From a virus: a DNA stretch of 29,249 bases. The DNA lies in IMG/VR virus record IMGVR_UViG_3300020121_000216, positions 1 to 29,249 of that record. The stretch is one strand, 5' to 3'. The position numbers and the translations under genes are program-made. Shown piece by piece: positions 13,685 through 19,337 of the stretch. The notes below the pieces were generated by a model that worked only from the letters and a program-made list of their open reading frames with translations, made no database searches and was not told the origin of the DNA. The first letter of the stretch is position 1. Each line of letters begins with the position of its first letter.

Positions 13685-14179
13685 ATGCCCGATGAATTCT
13701 TCCCCAAAGACTTGGACTCGGACTTCTCTTGCGCCGAAACGACGCAAGACATGCGCGGGCGCTTGACCTCCGCTCCCGACGCAACCCGCTTTGCGCTTGC
13801 CGGCAAGTCAACCCTTACCCTTGTGAGCGTCAAGACGGGCGCTCGCTTCACCTATCGGATATCGGCCGCGCCAGATGGCAACGCACATTTCGTCGGATTG
13901 CTTACGGGATCCGACAACACGGCCGATTATAAATATCTAGGTCGTATCTCCCGTGGCGTGTTTTGGCTAGGTCGCAAGGTTCCGCGCGCTGGCGACATCT
14001 CGAGAGATGCGCCTTCCGCGAAAGCTTTCGATTGGACGTGGCGCCAACTGGCAAAGGGCGAACTGCCCGAGTCTCTCGAGATATGGCATGAGGGACGCTG
14101 CGGGCGCTGCGGCCGAAAGCTTACCGTCCCTAGCAGCATTGAGTCCGGTTTCGGCCCCGAGTGCATCAATCATGTTTAA
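13685..14179 (+). CDS. DUF6011-like zinc-ribbon protein
   Basis: A protein of 164 residues. The C-terminus carries CGRCGRKLTVPSSIESGFGPEC, the pattern of the DUF6011 zinc ribbon (C-x2-C then C about 19 residues on, with S-x2-S-G-G-P). The middle (FTYRISAAPDG, YKYLGRIS, FWLGRKVP) is beta-rich. The family occurs in phages and probably binds nucleic acid; the biochemical role is unknown. AAGGAGTCACC precedes the start at 13685. The next gene begins inside its last codons. Confidence 0.75.
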   Translation: MPDEFFPKDLDSDFSCAETTQDMRGRLTSAPDATRFALAGKSTLTLVSVKTGARFTYRISAAPDGNAHFVGLLTGSDNTADYKYLGRISRGVFWLGRKVPRAGDISRDAPSAKAFDWTWRQLAKGELPESLEIWHEGRCGRCGRKLTVPSSIESGFGPECINHV

Positions 14180-14351
14180 CTTCTCAACCCGTAAGGTCGG
14201 AGGGATTCGCTTCATTAAGTTGGGGCGACTCTCGCTGTCCCTCTGTGTCTGCCGTTCTGCCGTTCCCCTTGGCCATAAGCGCAACATCAAGCGATTGCGC
14301 GCGCTTCTGACCATCGCTGAAAATTATCAGTTGACAACCATTAGGACATAA
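14172..14351 (+). CDS. Small basic phage protein (MFNFSTRKVGG type)
   Basis: A protein of 59 residues, MFNFSTRKVGGIRFIKLGRL start, with a beta-rich LSLSLCVCRSA and a basic tail (HKRNIKRLRALL). I recall near-identical starts in other alphaproteobacterial phages. It starts at an ATG overlapping the preceding stop by eight bases. The TTGACA of the next promoter lies within its last codons, and the stop is in the operator, so gene end and operator share bases. Function is unknown. Confidence 0.65.
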   Translation: MFNFSTRKVGGIRFIKLGRLSLSLCVCRSAVPLGHKRNIKRLRALLTIAENYQLTTIRT

Positions 14352-14359
14352 TGTCCTAT
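14331..14359 (+). promoter_or_regulatory. Promoter with operator site 4
   Basis: TTGACA (14331-14336) is a perfect -35. The operator AGGACATAATGTCCT (14343-14357) follows and overlaps the expected -10 position (TCCTAT, a poor match, at 17-base spacing). An alternative pair TTATCA/CATAAT with 17-base spacing is also present. Either way the palindrome would block polymerase when bound. Confidence 0.6.
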
Positions 14360-14367
14360 TGCCTATC

Positions 14368-14393
14368 GGCCGCGCGCAATCCAGCGCGCGGCC
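14368..14393 (+). promoter_or_regulatory. 5-prime leader hairpin of the DUF7227-like gene
   Basis: GGCCGCGCGC and GCGCGCGGCC form a perfect 10-bp stem with a six-base loop. It starts about nine bases after the expected -10, near the probable transcript start, as would a stabilising 5-prime hairpin. Confidence 0.6.
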
Positions 14394-14418
14394 ATCAATC
14401 CCAACCCGGAGTCTACCA

Positions 14419-15174
14419 ATGCCCCGTAAACCTTCTGGATTCGTGTTTTATCGTGGTCCGTCAATGCTGGATGGTAAGCCTATCGTCGCAATCTTGACCG
14501 GCATAGGCACAAAGTCCCGCAACGAAAAAACCGGACATCTCTTGCAGACTTGGATCCTACGCGCCGATATGAACCCGCTTGAAGCGGCGCGACTCGGCGC
14601 CGATTCGTCAATCTGCGGCGATTGTCGCCATAGGGGAACGATCGTCCGGGAAAAAGGCCGTAAAGCCAATAAGAAACGCTCTTGCTATGTCCGTTTGGAC
14701 ACTGCGCCAAACAATATCTACAAGACTTGGAAACGCGGCCGATATCCCCAAGTGACTCCCGAGCAAGCGCGCGCGCTGGTAGGCGACTCGTTGTCCCGTG
14801 GCGGTTCTTATGGGGATCCTACGGCCGTTCCCTATGCTGTATGGCTTGCCTTTGGCTTGGACAATGGCACGGCATACACTCATCAATGGCGCAAGTTTCC
14901 CGAATTCGCGTCGTTCTGTATGGCGAGCGTCGATTCCCCGTTCGAACGCAGCGAAGCGTCCCTGTTAGGGTTTCGAACCTTCCGGGTCCGGACTCCCGAG
15001 CAGGCATTAGAAGCCTATGAGCGCCCTTGCCCTGCGTCCAAAGAAGCGGGTTACAAGACGTCGTGCGCGCTGTGCCGTGCCTGCGGCGGGTTGGGATCCA
15101 AGGCAAAGGTAGATATGGCCATTATCGCCCATAGCGCCAAAGCCACACACTTTAATGTGGCGAATCCCTCTTGA
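14419..15174 (+). CDS. DUF7227-like phage protein
   Basis: A protein of 251 residues resembling a phage family I recall as DUF7227. Marks are SGFVFYRGPSMLDGKP at the start, ILTGIGTKSRNEKTG, a zinc-like CGDCRHRG, YGDPTAVPYAVW, TYTHQWRKF-like and MASVDSPFE, and a cysteine-rich end (CPASKEAG, CALCRACGG, AIIAHS). It is conserved and often sits among early phage genes; the function is unknown and may involve metal binding through the cysteine clusters. CGGAGTC precedes the ATG at 14419, 20 codons inside a longer open frame. Confidence 0.75.
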   Translation: MPRKPSGFVFYRGPSMLDGKPIVAILTGIGTKSRNEKTGHLLQTWILRADMNPLEAARLGADSSICGDCRHRGTIVREKGRKANKKRSCYVRLDTAPNNIYKTWKRGRYPQVTPEQARALVGDSLSRGGSYGDPTAVPYAVWLAFGLDNGTAYTHQWRKFPEFASFCMASVDSPFERSEASLLGFRTFRVRTPEQALEAYERPCPASKEAGYKTSCALCRACGGLGSKAKVDMAIIAHSAKATHFNVANPS

Positions 15175-15207
15175 CAGGCAAGCTGGCACTAGGACATTGT
15201 GTCCTAG
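15171..15207 (+). promoter_or_regulatory. Promoter-like -35 with extended operator site 5
   Basis: TTGACA (15171-15176) overlaps the preceding stop. The operator AGGACATTGTGTCCT (15191-15205) is inside a longer perfect palindrome with arms GGCACTAGGACA and TGTCCTAGTGCC around TTG (15185-15211). The -10 is weak. The long palindrome could also act as an RNA hairpin. Confidence 0.55.
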
Positions 15208-15234
15208 TGCCAATTAAAACCAAGGAGTCGAACA

Positions 15235-15369
15235 ATGTATTCCCCTACCGATTTTATGCACTTCTGGAATATCGTGAATCAGATTCTACGCTCGCGCGGG
15301 CTTCCCGACATGCTCTATGGAGAAGCGCGCGACTATTTTGCGGAATTCACCTGCCATAATGGCCTATAG
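15235..15369 (+). CDS. Very small protein with leader cassette
   Basis: A protein of 44 residues (MYSPTDFMHFWNIVNQIL start), aromatic-rich, no family recognised. ACCAAGGAGTCG five bases before ATG supports it. It ends with TAG (15367-15369), which itself is part of the TATAGGAGTCC ribosome site of the next gene. The next gene is in the same frame, so readthrough would fuse both, but the overlapping ribosome site suggests a genuine stop. Confidence 0.6.
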   Translation: MYSPTDFMHFWNIVNQILRSRGLPDMLYGEARDYFAEFTCHNGL

Positions 15370-15378
15370 GAGTCCACA

Positions 15379-15552
15379 ATGACTGATCAGACTTGGACCA
15401 CGGAACAATTGACGCAAGACTTTGAAGTATTTCGATTTTGGGCGCCCTTTGTCTTTGTGCGGCGCAAATCAGACGGCGCCGAGGGAACGCTCGAGTTTCG
15501 GCACAGCCCGCGAATCTATTTCAATTTCGTCCCCGACCGAAAGGAATCTTGA
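15379..15552 (+). CDS. Small phage protein with PFVFVRRKSDG motif
   Basis: A protein of 57 residues. The segment FWAPFVFVRRKSDGAEGTLEF followed by HSPRIYFNF matches a small conserved phage protein I recall (APFVVVRRKSDG and HSPRVYF in relatives). The fold is probably a small beta-sheet. Function is unknown. AGGAGTCCACA precedes the ATG. The conservation makes it one of the best supported genes in the cluster. Confidence 0.75.
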   Translation: MTDQTWTTEQLTQDFEVFRFWAPFVFVRRKSDGAEGTLEFRHSPRIYFNFVPDRKES

Positions 15553-15554
15553 GC

Positions 15555-15698
15555 ATGCTCAAAGTCTTATTGCTTTTCAGCCTCATGGCTAACGGCCTGT
15601 TCATGGTCGCAACATCCTATTACGCAACAGAGTATTCCGAACTGCTGACATGGGCCTGCGCCCATGGCAATGGCGGTTCCGAGTGTGGAGAGGACTAG
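15555..15698 (+). CDS. Small single-span membrane protein
   Basis: A protein of 47 residues whose first 20 or so residues (LKVLLLFSLMANGLFMVATS) form a membrane segment or signal peptide, followed by a short tail with two cysteines. It begins two bases after the preceding stop and ends with TAG, three bases before the next ATG. A membrane role in the host envelope is likely; nothing more can be said. Confidence 0.6.
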   Translation: MLKVLLLFSLMANGLFMVATSYYATEYSELLTWACAHGNGGSECGED

Positions 15699-15701
15699 AC
15701 C

Positions 15702-15881
15702 ATGCACAGCTACAGATGGGCTAACGACGATAGAATCTGGGAAGTGTTCTTTGACGACGGCGCGCCCGATAGCGCGCCGCGTGTGCTGCGCCGCTTCAAT
15801 CTCGAGTGGAACGCGATGCAACTCGTCAATTTTCTCAATGGTGGCCGCATGACCGACACTGTTCCGACATGGCTGTTTTAG
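15702..15881 (+). CDS. Small acidic protein of unknown function
   Basis: A protein of 59 residues (MHSYRWANDDRIWEVFFDDG start) that is rich in aromatic and acidic residues, ending NGGRMTDTVPTWLF. It follows the preceding TAG by three bases in the same frame, and itself ends with TAG, which lies in the TTTTAGGAGGATT ribosome site of the next gene. No family is recognised. Confidence 0.6.
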   Translation: MHSYRWANDDRIWEVFFDDGAPDSAPRVLRRFNLEWNAMQLVNFLNGGRMTDTVPTWLF

Positions 15882-15892
15882 GAGGATTCACA

Positions 15893-16147
15893 ATGAGATA
15901 TACCGGAAAACCGCAATACGATTGCTACGCTCGCGCGCGCGATGCCACCTGCTATGAGTGTTTCGGGGAGCTGGACGAATTCGAGTCTACCCATCAAAAG
16001 CACGGGGACGGCGCCGTGCGCGGGCGCTGCCGGTCCTGCGGGCGCTGGACCTATTTTGACTTGGAGGAAAACGACCCGAACTATTACGACGATGACTACC
16101 CGAGGGAACCGCAAACGTTGGGCGAATTAAAAGATAGGGAGGGCTAA
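15893..16147 (+). CDS. Small zinc-ribbon protein
   Basis: A protein of 84 residues with CYECFGELDEFEST and CRSCGRWTYF, two C-x2-C knuckles about 29 residues apart that would bind one zinc ion. The C-terminus is acidic and Tyr-rich (DPNYYDDDYPREPQ). AGGAGG eight bases upstream sets the start at 15893. Nucleic acid or protein binding is likely. The stop overlaps the next start (TAATG). Confidence 0.7.
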   Translation: MRYTGKPQYDCYARARDATCYECFGELDEFESTHQKHGDGAVRGRCRSCGRWTYFDLEENDPNYYDDDYPREPQTLGELKDREG

Positions 16148-16257
16148 TGCCTCCCTATACCCCAACAAGCCGCGTGCTCGTCTATGTGCTCGCCTTTATC
16201 GGCGGCATGGTGACCGTCGGCAAGATCGTTGAGTATCTGCAATCGGCAACATGGTAG
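16147..16257 (+). CDS. Tiny single-span membrane protein
   Basis: A protein of 36 residues, nearly all one hydrophobic helix (VLVYVLAFIGGMVTVGKIV). It starts in a TAATG overlap and ends with TAG, with a TAA two codons further. Too short for a family assignment; its overlap with the gene before it is the main support. Confidence 0.55.
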   Translation: MPPYTPTSRVLVYVLAFIGGMVTVGKIVEYLQSATW

Positions 16258-16264
16258 GCATAAA

Positions 16265-16387
16265 ATGACCGATCTCGAGTGGTTCCTGTTAGCGGCGGGT
16301 GTGCTCTATCTCGCTGCCGTGTTCACCTTGGTTGCGCTCTGGCTATCGGAGTCGATCGACGCCACTAGCTCGAACGAATGGGAATAA
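16265..16387 (+). CDS. Tiny membrane protein
   Basis: A protein of 40 residues with a membrane helix (WFLLAAGVLYLAAVFTLVALWL) and an acidic tail. It follows the preceding stop by seven bases; the ribosome site is weak (GGCATAAA). Together with the two other single-span proteins nearby it suggests a set of envelope-targeted early proteins. Confidence 0.5.
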   Translation: MTDLEWFLLAAGVLYLAAVFTLVALWLSESIDATSSNEWE

Positions 16388-16403
16388 CGGTATTATTTTA
16401 CTG

Positions 16404-16432
16404 TTGACAATTAGGACAAAATGTCCTAACAT
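16404..16432 (+). promoter_or_regulatory. Strong promoter with operator site 6 in its spacer
   Basis: TTGACA (16404-16409), a 17-base spacer and TAACAT (16427-16432) form a good sigma-70 promoter. The perfect palindrome AGGACAAAATGTCCT (16413-16427) fills the spacer. It is the clearest case of operator inside promoter in the window. Confidence 0.75.
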
Positions 16433-16439
16433 AGTTGCA

Positions 16440-16460
16440 CGGTCGCCACACCGGCGACCG
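16440..16460 (+). promoter_or_regulatory. 5-prime leader hairpin
   Basis: CGGTCGCC and GGCGACCG form an 8-bp stem with a five-base loop, starting about eight bases after the -10, so it should be at the very 5-prime end of the transcript. A ribosome site GAGGAGTCA follows. Confidence 0.6.
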
Positions 16461-16489
16461 GGCTGTTTGAAACCAACGAGGAGTCATTA

Positions 16490-16774
16490 ATGGCTATTAA
16501 TAAGCAAACTAAAGTCATGCAAGCTTACGATATGGCGTCCCCGCTCCGGCTGGAGCTGGACAAAGTCGGGCATGTTATGGAAGTCACCGAGGACAAGGCC
16601 GGCATCCTCTGGGAACGCTGGATCATCGAACGTAGCGGAATCAGCGTTATTCTGTTCGCCACCCCGCATTGGGTCTATGTGTTCGCGCCCGTGACCAATG
16701 ATCCGACGTGGAAGGGAACCATTGACGCGGTCATGGCGCTTACGAAGTTATCCACAGCCGACACAACCGAGTAA
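16490..16774 (+). CDS. Small protein of unknown function under an operator-controlled promoter
   Basis: A protein of 94 residues (MAINKQTKVMQAYDMASPLR start) with an alpha/beta pattern: RLELDKVGHVMEVTEDK, WERWIIERSG, ISVILFATPHWVYVFAPV, then a helix with MALTKLST. No family is recognised. It has its own strong promoter, leader hairpin and ribosome site, so it is probably highly expressed soon after infection unless repressed. A DnaA-box-like TTATCCACA falls in its last codons by chance or design. Confidence 0.7.
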   Translation: MAINKQTKVMQAYDMASPLRLELDKVGHVMEVTEDKAGILWERWIIERSGISVILFATPHWVYVFAPVTNDPTWKGTIDAVMALTKLSTADTTE

Positions 16775-16783
16775 ATTTAGATC

Positions 16784-16819
16784 TTGACGTCACTAGGGCC
16801 ATTATGTCCTAGTGACGTC
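16784..16819 (+). promoter_or_regulatory. Promoter-like element with extended operator site 7
   Basis: TTGACG (16784-16789) is followed by operator GGGCCATTATGTCCT (16796-16810). The operator core is inside a longer inverted repeat with arms GACGTCACTAGG (16786-16797) and CCTAGTGACGTC (16808-16819). The flanking arm sequence differs from that at 15185-15211 but is again self-complementary. Confidence 0.55.
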
Positions 16820-16849
16820 TACCGCAACCGCAAACCAAGGAGTCACCCA

Positions 16850-17128
16850 ATGTACACCCGGATCAATTTCAAATCAAAGAAAGAGTTGAAGGCCGCTGTC
16901 GACCTCTGGAACGCCTACCTCGCCAGCCCGCCCGATATGGTGGACGGCGTGCCGGTCCGCTCGAGCGCCAAGGTTCCCCAGGCCGTGCGCTACTTCCAGC
17001 CCGGTCCCTTCGGCGGCGCCGAACCGCGCGAGGGCATCATCTATCTGGAGGGCCCGCACTACCCGGAGCCGCACCGCTGGTACGCCCAAGCCGTGGCCGA
17101 GAACGGTGTGATCGTCAAGGTTAAGTAG
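16850..17128 (+). CDS. Small protein of unknown function with leader cassette
   Basis: A protein of 92 residues (MYTRINFKSKKELKAAVDLW start). It has a helix, then an extended segment (VPQAVRYFQPGPFGG) and a strand-rich end (GIIYLEGPHYPEPHRWYAQAVAENGVIVKV). No family is recognised. AACCAAGGAGTCA ends five bases before the ATG. It ends with TAG; a hairpin follows five bases later, which supports a real stop. Confidence 0.7.
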   Translation: MYTRINFKSKKELKAAVDLWNAYLASPPDMVDGVPVRSSAKVPQAVRYFQPGPFGGAEPREGIIYLEGPHYPEPHRWYAQAVAENGVIVKVK

Positions 17129-17132
17129 TTTC

Positions 17133-17162
17133 GGCCGATACCCCCTGTTGCCCGTATCGGTC
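17133..17162 (+). other. Intergenic hairpin
   Basis: GGCCGATAC and GTATCGGTC pair over nine bases (one wobble) around a 12-base loop just after the preceding stop. No U-tract follows, so it resembles the hairpin at 13621 more than a classic terminator. Confidence 0.55.
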
Positions 17163-17221
17163 GAATGCTCCTCGGGCGCCACCTGCCCCCGGCGCCCGGG
17201 GGGTCCATCTGGAGTCCCTCC

Positions 17222-17428
17222 ATGTCCCGTGCCGTTCCCCCCGTCCGCCGCTGGCGTGCTACCTACTGGCGCGCCGGCAAGGTACTGTTCGTTCACGAGA
17301 CGGCGGCGCCGACCAAATTGTTCGCGCGCTGGAACGCGCAGGATGCTTTCCTGCAGGTCCTAGAGACCGGCATGGCCGACAAAGTCACTATCGCTGTCAT
17401 TCGTCAACGCAAACCAAGGAGCAAATAG
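17222..17428 (+). CDS. Small basic protein of unknown function
   Basis: A protein of 68 residues (MSRAVPPVRRWRATYWRAGK start) with a strongly basic first third, then VLFVHETAAPTKLFARW and VTIAVIRQRK. GGAGTCCCTCC precedes the ATG at 17222; an ATG at 17165 in the same frame has no ribosome site. Its last codons overlap the AACCAAGGAG leader of the next gene. It ends with TAG. Confidence 0.55.
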   Translation: MSRAVPPVRRWRATYWRAGKVLFVHETAAPTKLFARWNAQDAFLQVLETGMADKVTIAVIRQRKPRSK

Positions 17429-17430
17429 CA

Positions 17431-17610
17431 ATGAGCAAGTACAAAGTTACATTTTACCGCACGGTGTATGAAAGCGCGGAAACTCAGCTCGAGGCGGTCA
17501 GCGAGAAGGCGGCGATAGCCGCTGCCGAGTTGCGCTATCGCGATGGTTCGTCGCTGGAGTGGCGTGACGATGACATTGGCGATTTGGAGATAGACGCGGA
17601 GGAAGTGTGA
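17431..17610 (+). CDS. Small protein, acidic C-terminus
   Basis: A protein of 59 residues: MSKYKVTFYRTVYESAE, then a helix AVSEKAAIAAAELRY, then an acidic end (WRDDDIGDLEIDAEEV). Likely a beta-alpha small domain; no family recognised, although the YKVTFYRTVYESAE start resembles other small phage proteins. Its stop overlaps the next start. Confidence 0.65.
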   Translation: MSKYKVTFYRTVYESAETQLEAVSEKAAIAAAELRYRDGSSLEWRDDDIGDLEIDAEEV

Positions 17611-17765
17611 TGTGGAGTGATCCCGAGCACAATAATTTCGGTTCCTGCGACTGCTGTGGCCGGCTACGCCGGCTGTCGCAATGCTGGACCACCACAGGAC
17701 TCGAGACCTGGGCCTGTGCCGAGTGTCGGCACATGGACGAAGAGGAGGACGACAATGTCGACTGA
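17610..17765 (+). CDS. Small CxCC-type zinc-finger protein
   Basis: A protein of 51 residues with CDCCGRLRRLSQC and CAEC, enough ligands for one zinc ion, and an acidic end (MDEEEDDNVD). It starts in a TGATG overlap with the preceding gene and overlaps the following gene by 11 bases. Function is unknown; a nucleic-acid- or protein-binding adaptor is plausible. Confidence 0.6.
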   Translation: MWSDPEHNNFGSCDCCGRLRRLSQCWTTTGLETWACAECRHMDEEEDDNVD

Positions 17766-17991
17766 AGAGGATATGGCGTGCCGATCGGCGCGCGTTCAGG
17801 CCGACTGGCTGTTGCTTCGGCTGGCCCGCCGCACCGAGGGCGATGCAATCCTTAGCATGGCCGCGCTGGCGCTGGCGCTATGCTCGCTGGCGCGCGCCGA
17901 CGGTCAGCCGCTCGAGGAAATACTTAAACTAATCAATCTCGTACACGCAGATCTGGAGGAACTTGATGGCTACCATCGACCAACACACTGA
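17755..17991 (+). CDS. Small helical protein
   Basis: A protein of 78 residues, nearly all helical (ARVQADWLLLRLARR, ILSMAALALALCSLARA, LEEILKLINLVHADLEEL). The ATG at 17755 lies inside the end of the zinc-finger gene with GAGGAGG seven bases upstream. No family is recognised. Confidence 0.6.
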   Translation: MSTEEDMACRSARVQADWLLLRLARRTEGDAILSMAALALALCSLARADGQPLEEILKLINLVHADLEELDGYHRPTH

Positions 17992-18151
17992 GATGGAGAA
18001 GTTAGTGCAGACGCTCGCTCGCATGGACCTGCCCAGTGAGGTGCCGACTTCGAACGAGGCCGACCTGCAGCGGGTTTATGACGATGCGGCAGCCCTGTAC
18101 GACATGATCCAGCAGGCTCGTGACATCCTGAAATATGCGAGGAGCCGGTGA
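17966..18151 (+). CDS. Small helical protein of unknown function
   Basis: A protein of 61 residues (MATIDQHTEMEKLVQTLARM start), predicted to be two or three helices. GGAGGA five bases upstream sets the start at 17966. It overlaps the preceding gene by 26 bases and the next start by one base. Confidence 0.6.
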   Translation: MATIDQHTEMEKLVQTLARMDLPSEVPTSNEADLQRVYDDAAALYDMIQQARDILKYARSR

Positions 18152-18357
18152 TGGACTACCCAACGAAATGCTATTGGATGGGTAAGGATGTCGATGAGAT
18201 GACCCGTGAGGAGGCGATCAACGCGGTCAAGAGTCTGGGCGCTGAAATCGAGATGATGCGCGAGACCTTCGTCAAGATTCGCGAGATCGATCAAATGATT
18301 GCCGATCGTAAGCTGGAAGATGCCAAGCGGCATTGGTGGCAGAGGATAATGGAATGA
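18151..18357 (+). CDS. Small helical, possibly coiled-coil protein
   Basis: A protein of 68 residues. After MDYPTKCYWMGKDVDEM it is one long amphipathic helix (TREEAINAVKSLGAEIEMM, then TFVKIREIDQMIADRK), compatible with a dimeric coiled coil. It overlaps both neighbours. No family is recognised. Confidence 0.6.
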   Translation: MDYPTKCYWMGKDVDEMTREEAINAVKSLGAEIEMMRETFVKIREIDQMIADRKLEDAKRHWWQRIME

Positions 18358-18575
18358 GCTACAAGGTCGAAATGAAGGCTGACGAGACCGGCAATTGGAT
18401 CCCCAACGGGATGACCTTCGCCAGCCATGACGAGGCTTACGAGTACGGTATGGACCTCTGGGCGCGCTGGGGGGCCGTCACGGACATGCGGGTGGTTGAG
18501 TCCGAGAATAAGGTCAACTACAGCTACGCCAATGGCCGGCTGGTGCCGGTCACCTTCAAATTGAAAGCTACCTGA
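18354..18575 (+). CDS. Small conserved phage protein (MSYKVEMKADETGNW type)
   Basis: A protein of 73 residues: a strand start (YKVEMKADETGNWIPNG), a helix (SHDEAYEYGMDLWARW), then DMRVVESENKVNYSYANGRLV. I recall this pattern (ADxTGxW, EAxxYAxDLxxRW, RVVESxDPVNY) in many phages; function is unknown. ATGA overlap with the preceding gene. It is the last gene of this co-directional block before a non-coding gap with a new promoter. Confidence 0.75.
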   Translation: MSYKVEMKADETGNWIPNGMTFASHDEAYEYGMDLWARWGAVTDMRVVESENKVNYSYANGRLVPVTFKLKAT

Positions 18576-18655
18576 CTCCCTTGTGACTCCAATGCAGCCG
18601 CGACGGCAACGGGCAAGCGCAAGCAACAAGGTTCGGTTCTGGTGGGAGACTCAGG
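18571..18655 (+). ncRNA. Possible structured RNA or processed 3-prime end
   Basis: CCTGACTCCC (18571-18580) can pair with GGGAG-AC-TCAGG (18644-18655, two-base bulge). Inside it TTGT/ACAA and GCCG-CGA-CGGC form further stems. The outer stem overlaps the preceding stop codon. The sequence shares AATGCAG and ACGGCAxxGGGCAAG pieces with the gaps at 10679 and 11402. The evidence is only from visual pairing. Confidence 0.3.
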
Positions 18656-18696
18656 TATTGATGCATTGCCAGTGAAACCGGACAAGCCGTCACTAG

Positions 18697-18725
18697 TTTA
18701 CTTACAGGACAAAATAGCCTATAAT
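18697..18725 (+). promoter_or_regulatory. Promoter of the replication operon with operator site 8
   Basis: TTTACT (18697-18702), 17 bases, then a perfect TATAAT (18720-18725). The operator AGGACAAAATAGCCT (18706-18720) fills the spacer, with two changes from the consensus in its right arm. It drives the gene at 18737 and probably the whole operon to the window end. Confidence 0.7.
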
Positions 18726-18736
18726 ATTAAGGATGT

Positions 18737-19060
18737 ATGGCTATGCTAATGGAAACACCCATGTCTAATCCCATGACTCGCGAGGAGTATCGCGATGCCT
18801 TGGCCGAGATGGAACTCAGTCAGGACAACGCGGCCTATTTGTTCACCGGCAAGACCGGGCGCACCGGGCGCCGCTGGGCCAAGGACGGCGCGCCGTTCTA
18901 TGTTGCCCTGATCATTGCTCTCATGCGCAAGTACGATCTCTCGCCTGCGGACATCGGCAGCTTAGGCCGGCCGTGGCGCAAGCTGGCGGCGTTGGGACCG
19001 GAGGAGCAGGAACTCGAGTACCTCATTGCCCAGGAAAGGATGGCTGCTGATGACGACTGA
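18737..19060 (+). CDS. Helix-turn-helix regulator-like protein
   Basis: A protein of 107 residues. REEYRDALAEMELSQDNAAY, then GKTGRTGRRWAKDGAP and FYVALIIALM, matches the common layout of small phage helix-turn-helix proteins (eyRxaLxxLgLSQxxaAxxxgxxxRTxRRWAxGxxPvP). The C-terminus is acidic. It is the first gene after the operator-controlled promoter, so it may regulate the operon. Two close ATG codons (18737, 18743) are possible; AAGGATGT lies just upstream, giving better spacing to 18743. Confidence 0.7.
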   Translation: MAMLMETPMSNPMTREEYRDALAEMELSQDNAAYLFTGKTGRTGRRWAKDGAPFYVALIIALMRKYDLSPADIGSLGRPWRKLAALGPEEQELEYLIAQERMAADDD

Positions 19061-19274
19061 ACCCGAGACCGACGAAGAACACGAAATCAACCGTATCAAT
19101 GAGGTAATGGCGCGCGTCAGCAAGGAGTTCGACGGCGAATCGATGTCGGTGGTGGCGGTGATCTGCTGTCTTTTGATGTGCACCGCCCTGCAGGGCATGC
19201 GCCCGAAACAACGCGCCAAGATGCAGTCGCGAGTCTATCGCATCATGATCAGCTTGATCGGCTCTTACAAATGA
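19050..19274 (+). CDS. Small protein with hydrophobic helix
   Basis: A protein of 74 residues: an acidic start (MTTEPETDEEHEINRINEVM), a hydrophobic segment (VVAVICCLLMCTALQG) and a basic end (RPKQRAKMQSRVYRIM). It overlaps the end of the helix-turn-helix gene. It may be membrane-associated. No family is recognised. Confidence 0.6.
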   Translation: MTTEPETDEEHEINRINEVMARVSKEFDGESMSVVAVICCLLMCTALQGMRPKQRAKMQSRVYRIMISLIGSYK

Positions 19275-19337
19275 GCACTTGACACCAAATCTAAATTTAC
19301 ATTTGCTGAACACCGTGAAAACGAAGAAAGAGGACGG

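Noticed and set aside
18571-18660. tRNA-like sequence with GGTTCGGTTC
   Set aside because: The T-arm stem does not pair and no acceptor or anticodon arm fits, so no tRNA gene is called. No suppressor tRNA was found in the window.
12376-18725. CRISPR-like array
   Set aside because: The repeats are short palindromes spaced by hundreds of bases in promoters, not regular direct repeats with spacers.
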